Assembly: GCF_000739695.1 (NCBI RefSeq)
Contig: NZ_BBIO01000019.1
Coordinates: 1 to 64,000, forward strand
DNA from: Tepidicaulis marinus
GTDB taxonomy: Bacteria; Pseudomonadota; Alphaproteobacteria; Parvibaculales; Parvibaculaceae
Direction: 5' to 3'
Length of the DNA: 64,000 nucleotides
Positions 46,581 through 57,598 of this stretch are shown here, in pieces. Position numbers and translations under genes: made by a program. Under the pieces are notes generated by a model. That model did no database searches. It saw nothing but the letters and a program-made list of their open reading frames with translations, and had not been told where the DNA came from. The first letter of the stretch is position 1. Each line of letters starts with the position of its first letter.

Positions 46581-46904
46581 TTACCCGCGCAAGACGATCC
46601 GTTTGACGATGTAAAGGATCGAGATGGCGATAAGGTATCCGAGAAAACGGATGCCGATCAGTTTCAGATCGCCGTCCACATCGGCAAGATTGGGAAGTGG
46701 ATTGGGTGCATCGGCCATGATGCGCCGGCCGACATTGACGGCCTCATGGGCAATGGTTGCAACCAGCGTCCAGACCAGGATCTGGTTGTAGCGCTTCATC
46801 AGATAGGCCGCGAGGGCGGCGATGATGAGCCCTTGAATGGAATTGACAGTGTCGAACCCTTGCTGAAATAGCGACAGAGCTTGGGCGACATATTCGTTAT
46901 TCAT
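46581..46904 (-). CDS. Small membrane protein, unknown function
   Basis: A 107-residue protein with two or three hydrophobic segments: IQGLIIAALAAYLMKRYNQI, ILVWTLVATIAHEAVNVG and IGIRFLGYLIAISILYIVKR. The middle part is DAPNPLPNLADVDGDLKLIG. AGGGGGGATTTCCG before ATG 46904 is a good ribosome site, which supports a real gene. I do not recognise the family. It stands alone between yajQ and flhG. Confidence 0.7.
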   Translation of the reverse strand: MNNEYVAQALSLFQQGFDTVNSIQGLIIAALAAYLMKRYNQILVWTLVATIAHEAVNVGRRIMADAPNPLPNLADVDGDLKLIGIRFLGYLIAISILYIVKRIVLRG

Positions 46905-47023
46905 CGGAAATCCCCCCTATCCGATCCACCACGTTATCGGCGCAGCTTAACCGATCAGCGTGTAAATTGCATCACGGGTTCTACGGATTTATGACAGAGT
47001 GTCAGCGGAGATTGATGTCTCGG

Positions 47024-47851
47024 TTAACGTGCCGAAGAGCCGGTAAGCGGCGGGTTGCCGCCGGATTGGCTTGAAAGCACGGGCGGATCTTCCAAAAGCA
47101 GGCCGGAAATTTTTTTCACAGCCTCGCCCGCTGTGCTTTGCGGGTGACGGAAGAAAAGCGGCGCCTGGCGGCGGATCGCATCGCGCACTTGCGTGTCGGC
47201 GGGAACGATCCCGGCAAGCAGGGGCTCGGTGCCGAGGAAATTGCGGCAGGCATTGGCAAGGGTTGCATAGGTGCGCTGACCTTCGGTTTTGTCCGCCGCC
47301 TGATTGATGACGAGACGGATATCGGCGCGCGGGTTTTGCCGCAGAAGCAGTTTGATGAAAGCATAGGCGTCCGTGATCGAAGTCGGATCGGGCGTGACCA
47401 CCACGACATGGCGGCCATCATGTTCGCACAATTTGCGTACGGCGCCATCGAGCCCGGCGGCAAGATCCAGAATGACCGCGCCGTAATGACCGGCGAGCTT
47501 TTCAATGCCGCGTTTAAGGCGCGCGACTTCTTCGATCGACAAGGCGCTGAGCGTGCCGCTGCCGGACTGGCCGGTCATGATGTCGAAGCTCGCACCGCCT
47601 TCCTCCTCGCCGAAGGGGCGGAAGGTAAAGAGCGCGTCTTTCAGCGAGACGCGCCCGGCAATCACACTGCCAAGGTCGTGGCGCGGGCTGAGGCCGAGCT
47701 GCACATCCACGTTGGCAAGGCCGAGATCGCCGTCGATGAGCAGCGTTTTGACGTTCCGCAGCGCAAGCGCCTGGGCAAGCGTCACGGAAAACCACGTCTT
47801 GCCGACACCGCCTTTGCCGGAGGCAACGGAAATGATGTTTGCGCGGGTCAT
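47024..47851 (-). CDS. flhG: FlhG/MinD-like ATPase for flagellar number control
   Basis: A 275-residue P-loop ATPase of the ParA/MinD class. IISVASGKGGVGKTWFSVTL is the deviant Walker A motif with the signature Lys, LLIDGDLGLANVDVQLGLSP the switch region, and DGRHVVVVTPDPTSITDAYA the typical FlhG block. It pairs with FlhF to set number and position of flagella. ATG 47851 (MTRANII) follows CGAGGACAAAAGC; an ATG six codons upstream at 47869 is possible. It is the last gene of the fliF-flhG run. Confidence 0.9.
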   Translation of the reverse strand: MTRANIISVASGKGGVGKTWFSVTLAQALALRNVKTLLIDGDLGLANVDVQLGLSPRHDLGSVIAGRVSLKDALFTFRPFGEEEGGASFDIMTGQSGSGTLSALSIEEVARLKRGIEKLAGHYGAVILDLAAGLDGAVRKLCEHDGRHVVVVTPDPTSITDAYAFIKLLLRQNPRADIRLVINQAADKTEGQRTYATLANACRNFLGTEPLLAGIVPADTQVRDAIRRQAPLFFRHPQSTAGEAVKKISGLLLEDPPVLSSQSGGNPPLTGSSAR

Positions 47852-47879
47852 GCTTTTGTCCTCGGACATGCTGGTTGGG

Positions 47880-49052
47880 TCATGCGGATCGTGCCTTGCG
47901 GCTGCCGCTTGTGCCGGTTTCGCCAAGCACAAGCTGGGCGAGACGCACCGGGTCGAGCCGGGCAAGGCCCTGACCCAGATAGGGGCTGATGCTGATTTGC
48001 GAAAGCGACAGGCCGGAGGCGTCGGCGGCGGCAAGCAGCCCGCCCATGCGCCGGGCAAGGTCGAGCTGCGTGAAGATCACGCGCCGCGCGCCAAGCTGCG
48101 CCATTTCTTCGGCAACTTCCGCGGTCAGCACCGGGTCCATGGCGGCGGAGAGCACGGCCACCGGTTCGGCTTTGCCGCCGCGCCGGGCCGCCGCGATCAT
48201 CTCTGCCGCCTCTGCGCTTTCCTGGGCGTTGAAAGGGTTGAAGCTTGCCGTGTCGATGAGGCAGGCGCGCGCGCCGTGCATGGAGGCGGCTTCACGATAT
48301 TCGGCAAGATGACCGGTGAGTTCATCGGCGGTTTCGGCTTTGAGAACCGGCGCTTCGAGAAGCGCGCCGTAAGCCTCGCTTTGCAGCGCCGCGCCGGTGC
48401 GCACCGCATCGGCGGTGATCAGCGTAATCTTGGCGCCTTCACCCATGGCCCGTGCGGCAAGTTTGATCTGCGTGACGGTTTTGCCCGCGCCCGGCATGCC
48501 GATGAGAAGCAGCGGGCGCTGCGGCAGGGGCGCAAGCGGCTCGAAATTGAAACGGGTTTCAAGCGCCAAGGCGAGGGCGTTTAAAGGATCGTCCGCGTCC
48601 ATCGCGCTGGCCGTGCGCACCAGCGACGCGGTGAGTGCGGGCGGGGTGCCATGATCGCTGAGTGCCCGGTGCAGTTCCTCGCTATCGAAGGAGGCATAGC
48701 GGGTTTCTGCCGGTTCGTGCCGGGCTGCTTCCCGCGGAGAGGCGGGAGCAACGCGCCGTGCCCCGGCGGGTGCTGCGGGCGCAGAGGTCTTGACCAGAGA
48801 GCGCTCGCCTTGCGCTTCAGGCTCGCGCAGGGAGTTTTGCAACCGCTCCAGCAGAATATCATCGAGCGAGCGGCCGGTTTCCGGGGCGAGCAGAGGCGCA
48901 GGCTCCCGGCGGCGGCCTTCAATGGCGGCGGTCACTTCCACTTTCCCCGCCGCTTCATGTGTCGAGACAATGATCGCGTCTTCGCCCAGGCTGCGGCGAA
49001 CCTCGTTCATGGCCTCGGCAAGGCTGGGCGCGGTGAAAGTTCTAAGACGCAA
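47880..49052 (-). CDS. flhF: FlhF-like SRP-type GTPase
   Basis: About 390 residues. LRTFTAPSLAEAMNEVRRSL is the FlhF N-terminal signature, then a low-complexity linker (~60-140), and the NG-type GTPase domain with LLLIGMPGAGKTVTQIKLAA (G1), ACLIDTASFNPFN (G3) and FTQLDLARRMGGLLAA (G4). G3 has Ser in place of Gly and G4 reads TQLD instead of TKLD, both unusual. FlhF marks the site of flagellum assembly. No ATG is available; TTG 49052 after GAAGAG fits the family start, and TTG 49085 is the alternative. Confidence 0.85.
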   Translation of the reverse strand: MRLRTFTAPSLAEAMNEVRRSLGEDAIIVSTHEAAGKVEVTAAIEGRRREPAPLLAPETGRSLDDILLERLQNSLREPEAQGERSLVKTSAPAAPAGARRVAPASPREAARHEPAETRYASFDSEELHRALSDHGTPPALTASLVRTASAMDADDPLNALALALETRFNFEPLAPLPQRPLLLIGMPGAGKTVTQIKLAARAMGEGAKITLITADAVRTGAALQSEAYGALLEAPVLKAETADELTGHLAEYREAASMHGARACLIDTASFNPFNAQESAEAAEMIAAARRGGKAEPVAVLSAAMDPVLTAEVAEEMAQLGARRVIFTQLDLARRMGGLLAAADASGLSLSQISISPYLGQGLARLDPVRLAQLVLGETGTSGSRKARSA

Positions 49053-49115
49053 GGCACACTCTTCAAATTTGAAAATTCGGAGCAAGAGGAAAGTCTAACG
49101 CAACGGCCTTCCCGG

Positions 49116-51227
49116 TTAAATCGTTCCGACGGTTTTCAGCTTCGCTTTCGGATGAATCTCATTCTGCGACATGACGATGGTTTGCGGACGGAACCGCTCG
49201 ATCACCGAGCGCACATAAGGACGGATGCCCGGGCTCGTGAGCAGAACCGGCACGATGCCGAGGCCTGCTGCTTCCTCGAACGTGTCGCGGACGGTCATGA
49301 TGAATTCCTGCAGTTGGCTCGGCGCCATGGCAAGCTGGCGCTCGTCGCCCTGGCCGATAAGCGCTTCGGCAAAGGCTTCTTCCCATTGCGGGGAAAGCGT
49401 GACGAGCTGCAATACGCCTTCGGCGTCCGCATAGGCCGCGCCCAATTGGCGGGCAAGGCGCATGCGCACATGTTCGGTGATCTGCGTCGTATTCTGCGTA
49501 TGGCCAACGGCTTCGGCCACCCCTTCCAGGATGGAGGGCAGGTCGCGGATGGAGACCCGCTCGGAAAGCAGCGTCTGAAGGACGCGCTGCATGCCGGTGA
49601 CGGTGATCTGGCCGGGGATGATGTCGTCCGCCAGGCGCTTGTGTTCCGGGCTGAGCTCGTCGAGCAGCTTCTGCGTTTCGGCATAAGAAAGCAGCTCGGA
49701 CATGTTGTCCTTGATGATCTCGGTCAGATGCGTGGTGATGACCGTTGCCGGGTCCACCACGGTGTAGCCGCGGAAGGCGGCTTCCTCGCGCAGGTTCTCG
49801 TCGATCCAGGTCGCGGGCAGGCCGAAGGCGGGCTCGGTCGTGTGAAGGCCCGGCAGTTCGATCTTCGTGCCGTGGGGGTCCATGACGAGAAGCTGGTTGA
49901 TATAGACATCGCCCCGGCCCGCATCCAGTTCCTTGATGCGCATGACGTAAGCATTGGCATCGAGCTGCATGTTGTCGAGGATGCGCACGGGCGGCATGAC
50001 GAAGCCCATATCGGTGGCGAACTGGCGGCGCAGCGCCTTGATCTGATCGGTCAGCTTCTGGCCTTCGCTGTCATTGATGAGCGGCAGGAGCCCGTAACCG
50101 ATTTCAAGGCGCAGCTCATCGATCTTGAGCGCGGTCGAGATCGGCTCTTCGGCCGGCGGTGTTGCTTCGACTTCGGCTTGCGCGGCATCGACTTCGGCCT
50201 GTTCTTTTTGCTTGCGCGCGGATGTCAGATAGTAAGCGAGCCCGCCGGTGCAGCTGGCTAGGAAAAGAAACGGCACGGCGGGAATACCCGGCAGCACCGC
50301 CATGACGCCCATGACGAAAGAGGACATGCCGAGCGCTTGCGGGTAGCCGGAAAGCTGGTCGAACAGCGCGCGGTCGGCGGCGCCTTCAACGCCTGCCTTG
50401 GAAACGAGGAGGCCTGCGGCGGTCGACACGATGAGCGCCGGGATCTGGCTGACAAGACCGTCACCGATGGTGAGCAGCGAATAGGTCGCCCCGGCTTCAC
50501 CGAAAGGCATGTCCTGCTGGCCGACGCCGACAATGATGCCGCCGATAATATTGATGAAGGTGATAAGAAGACCGGCCACGGCATCGCCGCGCACGAATTT
50601 CGAGGCACCGTCCATGGAGCCGAAGAACGCGGACTCGTCTTCCAGCCGCTTACGGCGGGTGCGGGCCGTTTCCTCGTCGATCAGACCGGCGGAAAGATCC
50701 GCGTCGATCGCCATCTGTTTGCCGGGCATGGCATCCAAGGTGAAGCGGGCGGCGACTTCCGCGATACGGCCCGAACCCTTGGTAATGACGACGAAGTTCA
50801 CGATCACCAGAATGGCAAAGACGATGATGCCGATGACGAAATTGCCCTGCATCACGAAATTGCCGAACGCCTCGATGACCTTGCCCGCCGCATTCGTGCC
50901 TTCATGGCCCTGAGAGAGAATGAGGCGGGTGGAGGCGAGGTTGAGCGCCAGGCGGATCATCGTGGCGATGAGGAGCACCGTCGGAAAGGCGCTGAATTCG
51001 AGCGGTGTGCGGATGAAGAGCGCGGTCATCAGCACCAGCACCGAGAAGGTGATGGAAATGGCAAGCGACAGGTCGAGCAGGAAAGCGGGCATCGGCAGGA
51101 TCAGCACCACGAGAATGGTGATGATGCCGAGCGCAAGAGCCAGATCGCCGCGCTTGGTGATCTCGCCCAGAATGCGCGCAGGGCCGAAGCCGGTCAGTTT
51201 GCCTTGATTGACGCTGATGTCGCTCAT
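49116..51227 (-). CDS. flhA: Flagellar export gate protein FlhA
   Basis: A 703-residue export-gate protein. Eight membrane spans occupy the first ~330 residues, with VVITKGSGRIAEVAARFTLD and AMPGKQMAIDADLSAGLI, the FHIPEP signature. The C-terminal cytoplasmic domain begins near 370 and includes LLAAYAETQKLLDE-like LSYAETQKLLDELSPEHKRL. It forms the nonameric ring that takes substrates from chaperones. It lies between flbD and flhF on the same strand. Confidence 0.97.
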   Translation of the reverse strand: MSDISVNQGKLTGFGPARILGEITKRGDLALALGIITILVVLILPMPAFLLDLSLAISITFSVLVLMTALFIRTPLEFSAFPTVLLIATMIRLALNLASTRLILSQGHEGTNAAGKVIEAFGNFVMQGNFVIGIIVFAILVIVNFVVITKGSGRIAEVAARFTLDAMPGKQMAIDADLSAGLIDEETARTRRKRLEDESAFFGSMDGASKFVRGDAVAGLLITFINIIGGIIVGVGQQDMPFGEAGATYSLLTIGDGLVSQIPALIVSTAAGLLVSKAGVEGAADRALFDQLSGYPQALGMSSFVMGVMAVLPGIPAVPFLFLASCTGGLAYYLTSARKQKEQAEVDAAQAEVEATPPAEEPISTALKIDELRLEIGYGLLPLINDSEGQKLTDQIKALRRQFATDMGFVMPPVRILDNMQLDANAYVMRIKELDAGRGDVYINQLLVMDPHGTKIELPGLHTTEPAFGLPATWIDENLREEAAFRGYTVVDPATVITTHLTEIIKDNMSELLSYAETQKLLDELSPEHKRLADDIIPGQITVTGMQRVLQTLLSERVSIRDLPSILEGVAEAVGHTQNTTQITEHVRMRLARQLGAAYADAEGVLQLVTLSPQWEEAFAEALIGQGDERQLAMAPSQLQEFIMTVRDTFEEAAGLGIVPVLLTSPGIRPYVRSVIERFRPQTIVMSQNEIHPKAKLKTVGTI

Positions 51228-51267
51228 GCTCGTTTCGTCCTTATGGAAGCCGGGCTTCCCTGGTTAC

Positions 51268-52626
<1,359 letters not shown>

Positions 52627-52644
52627 GTCGCTTTTTCCTTCTAC

Positions 52645-53436
52645 TCACGTATAGATCTGAATCTGGTCGGCAGGCGGCAGCATGGCGTTGATGGCCATTT
52701 GCAGGCGCCGCGGGCTTTCCTGACGGGTCATCGCGGCGGCGCTCGCCGCGTAGATGGCCAGGCGCAGCCCGTCTTCCTGAGAATTGCGTTCGATTTTCGC
52801 GGCCAGCGGGGCAAAGACCATGTTGCCGAGAATAGCGCCGTAAAAAGTCGTGATCAGCGCGACGGCCATGGCCGGGCCGATGCTCGAGGGATCGGAGAGA
52901 TGCGTGAGCATCTGCACGAGGCCGACAAGCGTGCCGATCAGGCCCATGGCGGGCGCAACTTCGGCAGCGCGGCGCAGGATCGCGGCGGATTTCACCCAGC
53001 GGCCTTTGGCCATATCCAGCTCGGCGCCGAGCAGGCGCTCGACTTCCTCGGCCGGCACGCCTTCGACCACCAGGGTCAGCGCGCGGGACAGGGCGGCATC
53101 GCGCCTCAGCTGCGGCAGTCGCTTTTCGACGCCGCGCACGCCTTCCTTGCGGGCGGCCTCGGAAAGCAGAATAAGGCGGCGGGCGGCTTCGGACAGATTG
53201 GCGGTTCGGGAGGCCAGCGCGCGGCCAACGGCCCGGACGGCCTCGATCACTTCATCGAACCGGTAAGAAACGAGCGTCATGGCAATGGTGCCGCCGATCA
53301 CGATCAGGAAGGCGCGCAGGTTGAGAAAGGCTTCCCAATCCCCGCCCAGAAACACGGCCGTGCCGACAAAGCCGAAACCGGCGATGAGGCCGATCGGCGT
53401 TGCCAGATCCGTTGCCGATGTGCGCTCTCCGCTCAT
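52645..53436 (-). CDS. motA: Flagellar motor stator protein MotA (PomA-like)
   Basis: A 263-residue membrane protein. IGLIAGFGFVGTAVFLGG and LRAFLIVIGGTIAMTLVSYR are the first spans. The second pair carries AAEVAPAMGLIGTLVGLVQM and DPSSIGPAMAVALITTFYGA, the MotA/PomA proton-channel signature. It overlaps fliN by four bases, in the middle of the fliF operon. No motB follows, so its partner must be elsewhere. Confidence 0.9.
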   Translation of the reverse strand: MSGERTSATDLATPIGLIAGFGFVGTAVFLGGDWEAFLNLRAFLIVIGGTIAMTLVSYRFDEVIEAVRAVGRALASRTANLSEAARRLILLSEAARKEGVRGVEKRLPQLRRDAALSRALTLVVEGVPAEEVERLLGAELDMAKGRWVKSAAILRRAAEVAPAMGLIGTLVGLVQMLTHLSDPSSIGPAMAVALITTFYGAILGNMVFAPLAAKIERNSQEDGLRLAIYAASAAAMTRQESPRRLQMAINAMLPPADQIQIYT

Positions 53437-53795
53437 CCGCTGATGCCCGTCTTGATGATTTCCGTCATCGTCACGCCGAGACGGTCTTCCACAATGACGA
53501 CCTCACCGCGGGCGACCAGCCGGTCATTGACGTAAATGTCGATGGCCTCGCCGACCTTGCGGTCGAGCTCCACCACGGCGCCGCGTCCCAGCTTCAAAAG
53601 GTCGGACACTTCGATATGCGCTTTTCCCAGCACGGCGGAAACGTTGACCGGTACATCGAAAACGGCTTCCAGGTCGGCTGCCGAGCGCTGCGGGTCGGCT
53701 GCATTCTGCGCGGCATCGCTCTTATCCTCGGCGCCGTGCGGCGCGTCGGTGTTGGAAAGATCAGGAAGATCCATGCCGGTTTCATTCTCAGACAT
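53433..53795 (-). CDS. fliN: Flagellar motor switch protein FliN
   Basis: A 120-residue protein with an acidic, disordered N-terminal 40 residues and the SpoA/FliN domain: FDVPVNVSAVLGKAHIEVSD, LLKLGRGAVVELDRKVGEAI and RGEVVIVEDRLGVTMTEII. It builds the lower C-ring and contributes to export. It overlaps fliH by eight bases and motA by four. Confidence 0.95.
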   Translation of the reverse strand: MSENETGMDLPDLSNTDAPHGAEDKSDAAQNAADPQRSAADLEAVFDVPVNVSAVLGKAHIEVSDLLKLGRGAVVELDRKVGEAIDIYVNDRLVARGEVVIVEDRLGVTMTEIIKTGISG

Positions 53796-54498
53796 GTTGC
53801 GGCTCCTTTTGGGCAGCAGGGGCAGTGGCGGTTTCGCTTTCGCCTTTCAGGCTTTGAACGTAACGATCGACGATCTGCGTCAATTCTCCGTCGATGGCAG
53901 AGAGAGAGCGGGTGATCCCGCCATCGGCCCATTCGACATGGCAATCGCCGAAGGCGACTTCCGGATCGCCGATCAGAAGGACTTGCTCGCTCATGCCGCG
54001 CTCATGGCAGAGGCGGTCGACATATCCCTTGAGCAGGCCCGAGAGACCGTCGGCGACGCGCAGTACCAGGTGCGGTTCGCGGTTGAGATGGGTGACGCAT
54101 TCCTCGATCACGGCTTCGATTTCGGCTTGCGGGCGCTCGGCGATCAGCCGGGCAGCGAGCTTGCGGGCGGCGAGGAGAGAGAGACGGGCGGCGAACTCGC
54201 GCACCTCGCGGTTCTCCTGCTCGAGCTGAACGAAACTGGCGCCCAGCGCTTCGCCGATGGCGGCAAGGGTCTGCGCGGTTTGCTGCTCGATACTTGCCTC
54301 AGCTTCGGCATACCCGCGCTGATGGCCGATGGCTTCGCCCTCGGCGCGCGCTTCGGCGCGGATGGCGTCGATCTCCTCGTCCGTCAACTCGTGTTTCTTG
54401 CGCGGCGCATTCACGACGACGGGCGCGTCTTCGGCACGGAAGACGTTGTCGAACATGAATTTCACTTTCTCTTTTTCTTCTCTCATTACCGCACTCAT
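53788..54498 (-). CDS. fliH: FliH-like flagellar assembly protein
   Basis: A 236-residue protein. AEARAEGEAIGHQRGYAEAE is the Glu/Ala/Gly-rich coiled region with GxxxG-type spacing common in FliH, followed by QTLAAIGEALGASFVQLEQE and a C-terminal domain (HLVLRVADGLSGLLKGYVDR) similar to the vacuolar ATPase E-subunit fold. It regulates FliI and docks it to the C-ring. The ATG overlaps the fliG stop by one base (TGATG); MREEKEK at residue 5 is an alternative start. Assignment rests mainly on position and composition. Confidence 0.85.
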   Translation of the reverse strand: MSAVMREEKEKVKFMFDNVFRAEDAPVVVNAPRKKHELTDEEIDAIRAEARAEGEAIGHQRGYAEAEASIEQQTAQTLAAIGEALGASFVQLEQENREVREFAARLSLLAARKLAARLIAERPQAEIEAVIEECVTHLNREPHLVLRVADGLSGLLKGYVDRLCHERGMSEQVLLIGDPEVAFGDCHVEWADGGITRSLSAIDGELTQIVDRYVQSLKGESETATAPAAQKEPQHV

Positions 54499-55532
54499 CA
54501 GTACACGAGCTCGTCATCTTCTTTGTTGTCGGCCAGCATGATCTCGCCGCGCGCGGCCAGGTCCTTGGCCATATTGACCATGGCCATCTGGGCTTCATCC
54601 ACATCGCGAAGCCGCACCGGCCCCATGACTTCCATGTCCTCGCGCAGGATACGGGCCGCGCGTTCGGACATATTGGCGAAGAAAAGATCGCGGATCGTGT
54701 CGGACGCGCCTTTGAGCGCGATGGCCAGTTTGTCCTTGTCGATGGAGCGCAAGAGCGTTTGTACGCCGCCCGGATCGAGTTTGCGCAGATCCTCGAAGGT
54801 GAACATCAGCGCCTTGATGCGTTCGGCTGCTTCACGGTTGCGCTCTTCGAGAGAGGTCATGAAGCGGGATTCGGTCTGCCGGTCGAAATTGTTGAAAATT
54901 TCGGCCATCATCTCGTGGGCATCGCGCCGGTTCGTGCGTGAAAGGTTGGACATGAACTCGGCGCGCAAGGTCTGCTCGACTTTGTCGAGAATGTCTTTTT
55001 GCACTGCTTCCATGCGCAGCATCCGGGTGACGACTTCCAGCGCAAAATCTTCGGGCAGGTGGCTGAGCACGCGGGCGGCATGTTCGGAACGGATTTTCGA
55101 AAGAACGACGGCAACGGTTTGCGGGTACTCGTTCTTCAGGTAATTGGCGAGCACTTCGTCATTCACATTGCCGAGCTTTTCCCACATGTTGCGCCCGGCA
55201 GGGCCGCGGATTTCGTCCATGACGGCATCTACACGCTCGCCGGAAAGGAAGCGCTTGAGGAGCCGTTCGGTGGATTCGTACGTGCCCGTCAGCGCGCCGG
55301 TGGAGGACATGTGCGAGGTGAATTCCACAAGCAAACGTTCCACGAGCTGCGCCGAGACGGTGCCGAGGTTCGACATGACCTGCGAGACGTCGCGGATTTC
55401 TTCATCATCCAGCTTGTCCCAGATCGCAGACGCGCTGTCATCGGAAACGGAGAGCATGAAGACCGCGGCTTTTTCAGGGCCGGTGAGTTTATCGAGGTCT
55501 TCCTTGACTTTGATTTTCAATTGTTCAGCCAT
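54498..55532 (-). CDS. fliG: Flagellar motor switch protein FliG
   Basis: A 344-residue protein of normal length. [20 protein letters not shown] opens the N-terminal domain, [20 protein letters not shown] the middle armadillo domain with its EHPQTIA-like motif, and [20 protein letters not shown] the C-terminal torque domain with charged residues that face MotA. It joins the MS ring to the C-ring. It starts 14 bp after fliF. Confidence 0.96.
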   Translation of the reverse strand: MAEQLKIKVKEDLDKLTGPEKAAVFMLSVSDDSASAIWDKLDDEEIRDVSQVMSNLGTVSAQLVERLLVEFTSHMSSTGALTGTYESTERLLKRFLSGERVDAVMDEIRGPAGRNMWEKLGNVNDEVLANYLKNEYPQTVAVVLSKIRSEHAARVLSHLPEDFALEVVTRMLRMEAVQKDILDKVEQTLRAEFMSNLSRTNRRDAHEMMAEIFNNFDRQTESRFMTSLEERNREAAERIKALMFTFEDLRKLDPGGVQTLLRSIDKDKLAIALKGASDTIRDLFFANMSERAARILREDMEVMGPVRLRDVDEAQMAMVNMAKDLAARGEIMLADNKEDDELVY

Positions 55533-55546
55533 GTGCCCATCTCCCC

Positions 55547-57235
55547 TTATGCCGGCTGCTCATGCAGCCAGTTGCGGATAATGGCCAGGGTCTCGTCAGG
55601 ATGGCCGCTGATCAGTTCGCCGACTTTCTTGACCGAGGATTCGCGCACCTTGCCTTCGACGCGGGCGATATCGATCATGCTTTCCACGTCGGATGTGCGC
55701 TGCACCTGAGGGCCGGGCAGGGCGGCAATGGGCTCACCTTGCTCGTCGGTTCCTTGCGCAATCATCTGCGTGCCGTCTTCGGCCGTATATTGCGTACCGG
55801 CAGGCAGGGCGAGGTTGGTGCCCGTCGAGGCGGGCGCGTTCAAGCCTCTGATGAAGGGCCGCACCACAAAGAGCAGCACCAGGACGGAAATGATGAGCAG
55901 CGCGGCAATTTCACCGATCCGGATATAGTCGGCCTTGCGCAAACCCAGGAAAGGCTCTTCGATTTCCGGCAGCTTTTCCGCCTCGCTTTGCGGAGCAAAG
56001 CGCAAGTTCACGACTTCGACCTGGTCGCCGCGCTCTTCGTCATAGCCGATGGCCGAGCGCACCAGGCTGGCGATCTTTTCAAGATCCTCCGACGAGCGGC
56101 TTTGATAATCAACCTGGCCGTCCGGCGTTTGATCGTAAACGCCGTCGACAAGAACAGCGACCGAGATGCGTTTGACGCGGCCTGCTTCGAGTACTTCCGT
56201 TTCGGTCACCCGCGAAATTTCGTAATTGACGGTTTCTTCCACGCGGCTCGAGGTGTCGGTGGCGGCGGCGGCGCCATCGCCGTTCTCCGGACCGAAATTG
56301 GCGTCCGGCACATTATTGCCGACGGTCACGCCGTCATTGACGGCGCCATCGGAGCTGGCGGAGCTTTCTTCCACGGTCTGCGTGGAGCGCACGACTTGGC
56401 CGTCGGGATCGTAACGGTCCGATGTGCGGGTGACGCGGTTGAAGTCCAGTTCGGCGGTGACGCGCACGCGGGCTTTTTCCGGCCCTACGATGCTTTCCAC
56501 GATCCGCTCGATCTCCGAGCGCAGGCGGCGCTCATAGGCAATGTTGCGTTCGTCGAACGTGGCGTTGAGCGCAGCGGCGGTCTCGTTGCCGTCACCGCTG
56601 GCCAGAAGGTTGCCGGCTTCATCGACGATGGAGACACGGCCGGGTTTCAGCCCGTCCACACCGGAAGCAGCGAGATATTGAATGGCTTTGACTTGCGACT
56701 GGGCGAGCGGGGCGCCGCGCACTTTCAGAACGATGGAGGCGCTCGGCTCACGGCGCTGGCGGGAGAAGACTTCGCGTTCCGGCAGCACCAGATGGACGCG
56801 GGCATTTTCAACCCGGTCGATGGAGCGGATCGTGCGCGCCATTTCGCCTTCCAGCGCGCGCAGGTAATTCAGGTTCTGCACGAAGCTCGTCGTGCCCAGC
56901 GCATCGGCATTGTCAAAGATTTCATAGCCGACAATGTTGCCGTTCGGCAGGCCCTGTTCGGCCATGGCCATGCGCATGCGCAAAACGCGGTTTTCCGGCA
57001 CGAAGATGCGGGTGCCGTCGCCTTTGAGTTCGTAAGGGATGTTCTGGGCGTCAAGCTCGGCGAGAATTGCAGCGGCGTCCTGCTGGTCGAGTTCGGAATA
57101 GAGCAAGGCCATGGGCTCTTCGGTGACCTTGATGGTCACGAAGGCGAAGAAGCCGAAAAGGCCTGCGGCCACGAGGCCCAGTGCTGCGATACGAGACGGT
57201 CCGAGCGTCTTTAGGAAATCGGCAAAGCTGTTCAC
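55547..57235 (-). CDS. fliF: Flagellar MS-ring protein FliF
   Basis: A 562-residue membrane protein. One span near residues 18-38 and another near 435-456 ([20 protein letters not shown]) enclose the large periplasmic ring domains: [40 protein letters not shown] and [20 protein letters not shown]. The C-terminal tail ([20 protein letters not shown]) binds FliG. It is the first gene of the fliF-fliG-fliH-fliN-motA-flbD-flhA-flhF-flhG run. A possible -24/-12 element lies 75 bp upstream. Confidence 0.97.
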   Translation of the reverse strand: MNSFADFLKTLGPSRIAALGLVAAGLFGFFAFVTIKVTEEPMALLYSELDQQDAAAILAELDAQNIPYELKGDGTRIFVPENRVLRMRMAMAEQGLPNGNIVGYEIFDNADALGTTSFVQNLNYLRALEGEMARTIRSIDRVENARVHLVLPEREVFSRQRREPSASIVLKVRGAPLAQSQVKAIQYLAASGVDGLKPGRVSIVDEAGNLLASGDGNETAAALNATFDERNIAYERRLRSEIERIVESIVGPEKARVRVTAELDFNRVTRTSDRYDPDGQVVRSTQTVEESSASSDGAVNDGVTVGNNVPDANFGPENGDGAAAATDTSSRVEETVNYEISRVTETEVLEAGRVKRISVAVLVDGVYDQTPDGQVDYQSRSSEDLEKIASLVRSAIGYDEERGDQVEVVNLRFAPQSEAEKLPEIEEPFLGLRKADYIRIGEIAALLIISVLVLLFVVRPFIRGLNAPASTGTNLALPAGTQYTAEDGTQMIAQGTDEQGEPIAALPGPQVQRTSDVESMIDIARVEGKVRESSVKKVGELISGHPDETLAIIRNWLHEQPA

Positions 57236-57309
57236 GCTACCACCCTAGTGTTGTCGCCTCTGCGTCCCTCTCCTTCTTGGATCGGTCGGCATAGTCGACA
57301 GGGGACGGT

Positions 57310-57324
57310 GGCAACTCCTTTGCC
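57310..57324 (-). promoter_or_regulatory. Possible sigma54 promoter element before fliF
   Basis: On the minus strand GGCAAAGGAGTTGCC has GG and GC separated by exactly ten bases, as in TGGCAC-N5-TTGC. The sequence is nearly palindromic, so it reads equally well on the plus strand, which lowers confidence. It lies 75 bp before the fliF ATG. Confidence 0.35.
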
Positions 57325-57514
57325 TGTGTGGCCGATCCTTTATCCTTTGGATCAAGCCCCCCTGTGTCGGTAGGCAAAATTTACCGGTATTGAGGTAACC
57401 AGATGCTTAACAGGAATGTATTTCCATCGGCTGGGGGGACTCAAAAGCGGAAATAATTGCCCCGATCTGTGGAAAAGTAAGGAGCTGGTAAGGATTGAAA
57501 TCCCGGGGAGGCGC

Positions 57515-57552
57515 AGGAAACAAAGAAGGCGCCGGAATGACCCGGCGCCTTC
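57515..57552 (-). terminator. Terminator of sciP
   Basis: GAAGGCGCCGG and CCGGCGCCTTC form an 11-bp stem with a short loop; on the minus strand TTTGTTT follows. It lies 46 bp after the sciP stop. Confidence 0.75.
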
Positions 57553-57598
57553 TCGGCAGAAAGTACGCAGCACTCAATCTTACTGCCGGTGTAAATGG

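Larger units (their letters stand above)
57236..57598. other. 363-bp gap between fliF and sciP
   Basis: It contains the fliF promoter region with a -24/-12-like element and, at the other side, the sciP terminator. A TTAA-N8-TTAC pair near 57400-57420 resembles a CtrA site with a one-base longer spacer. No gene is seen. Confidence 0.6.
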
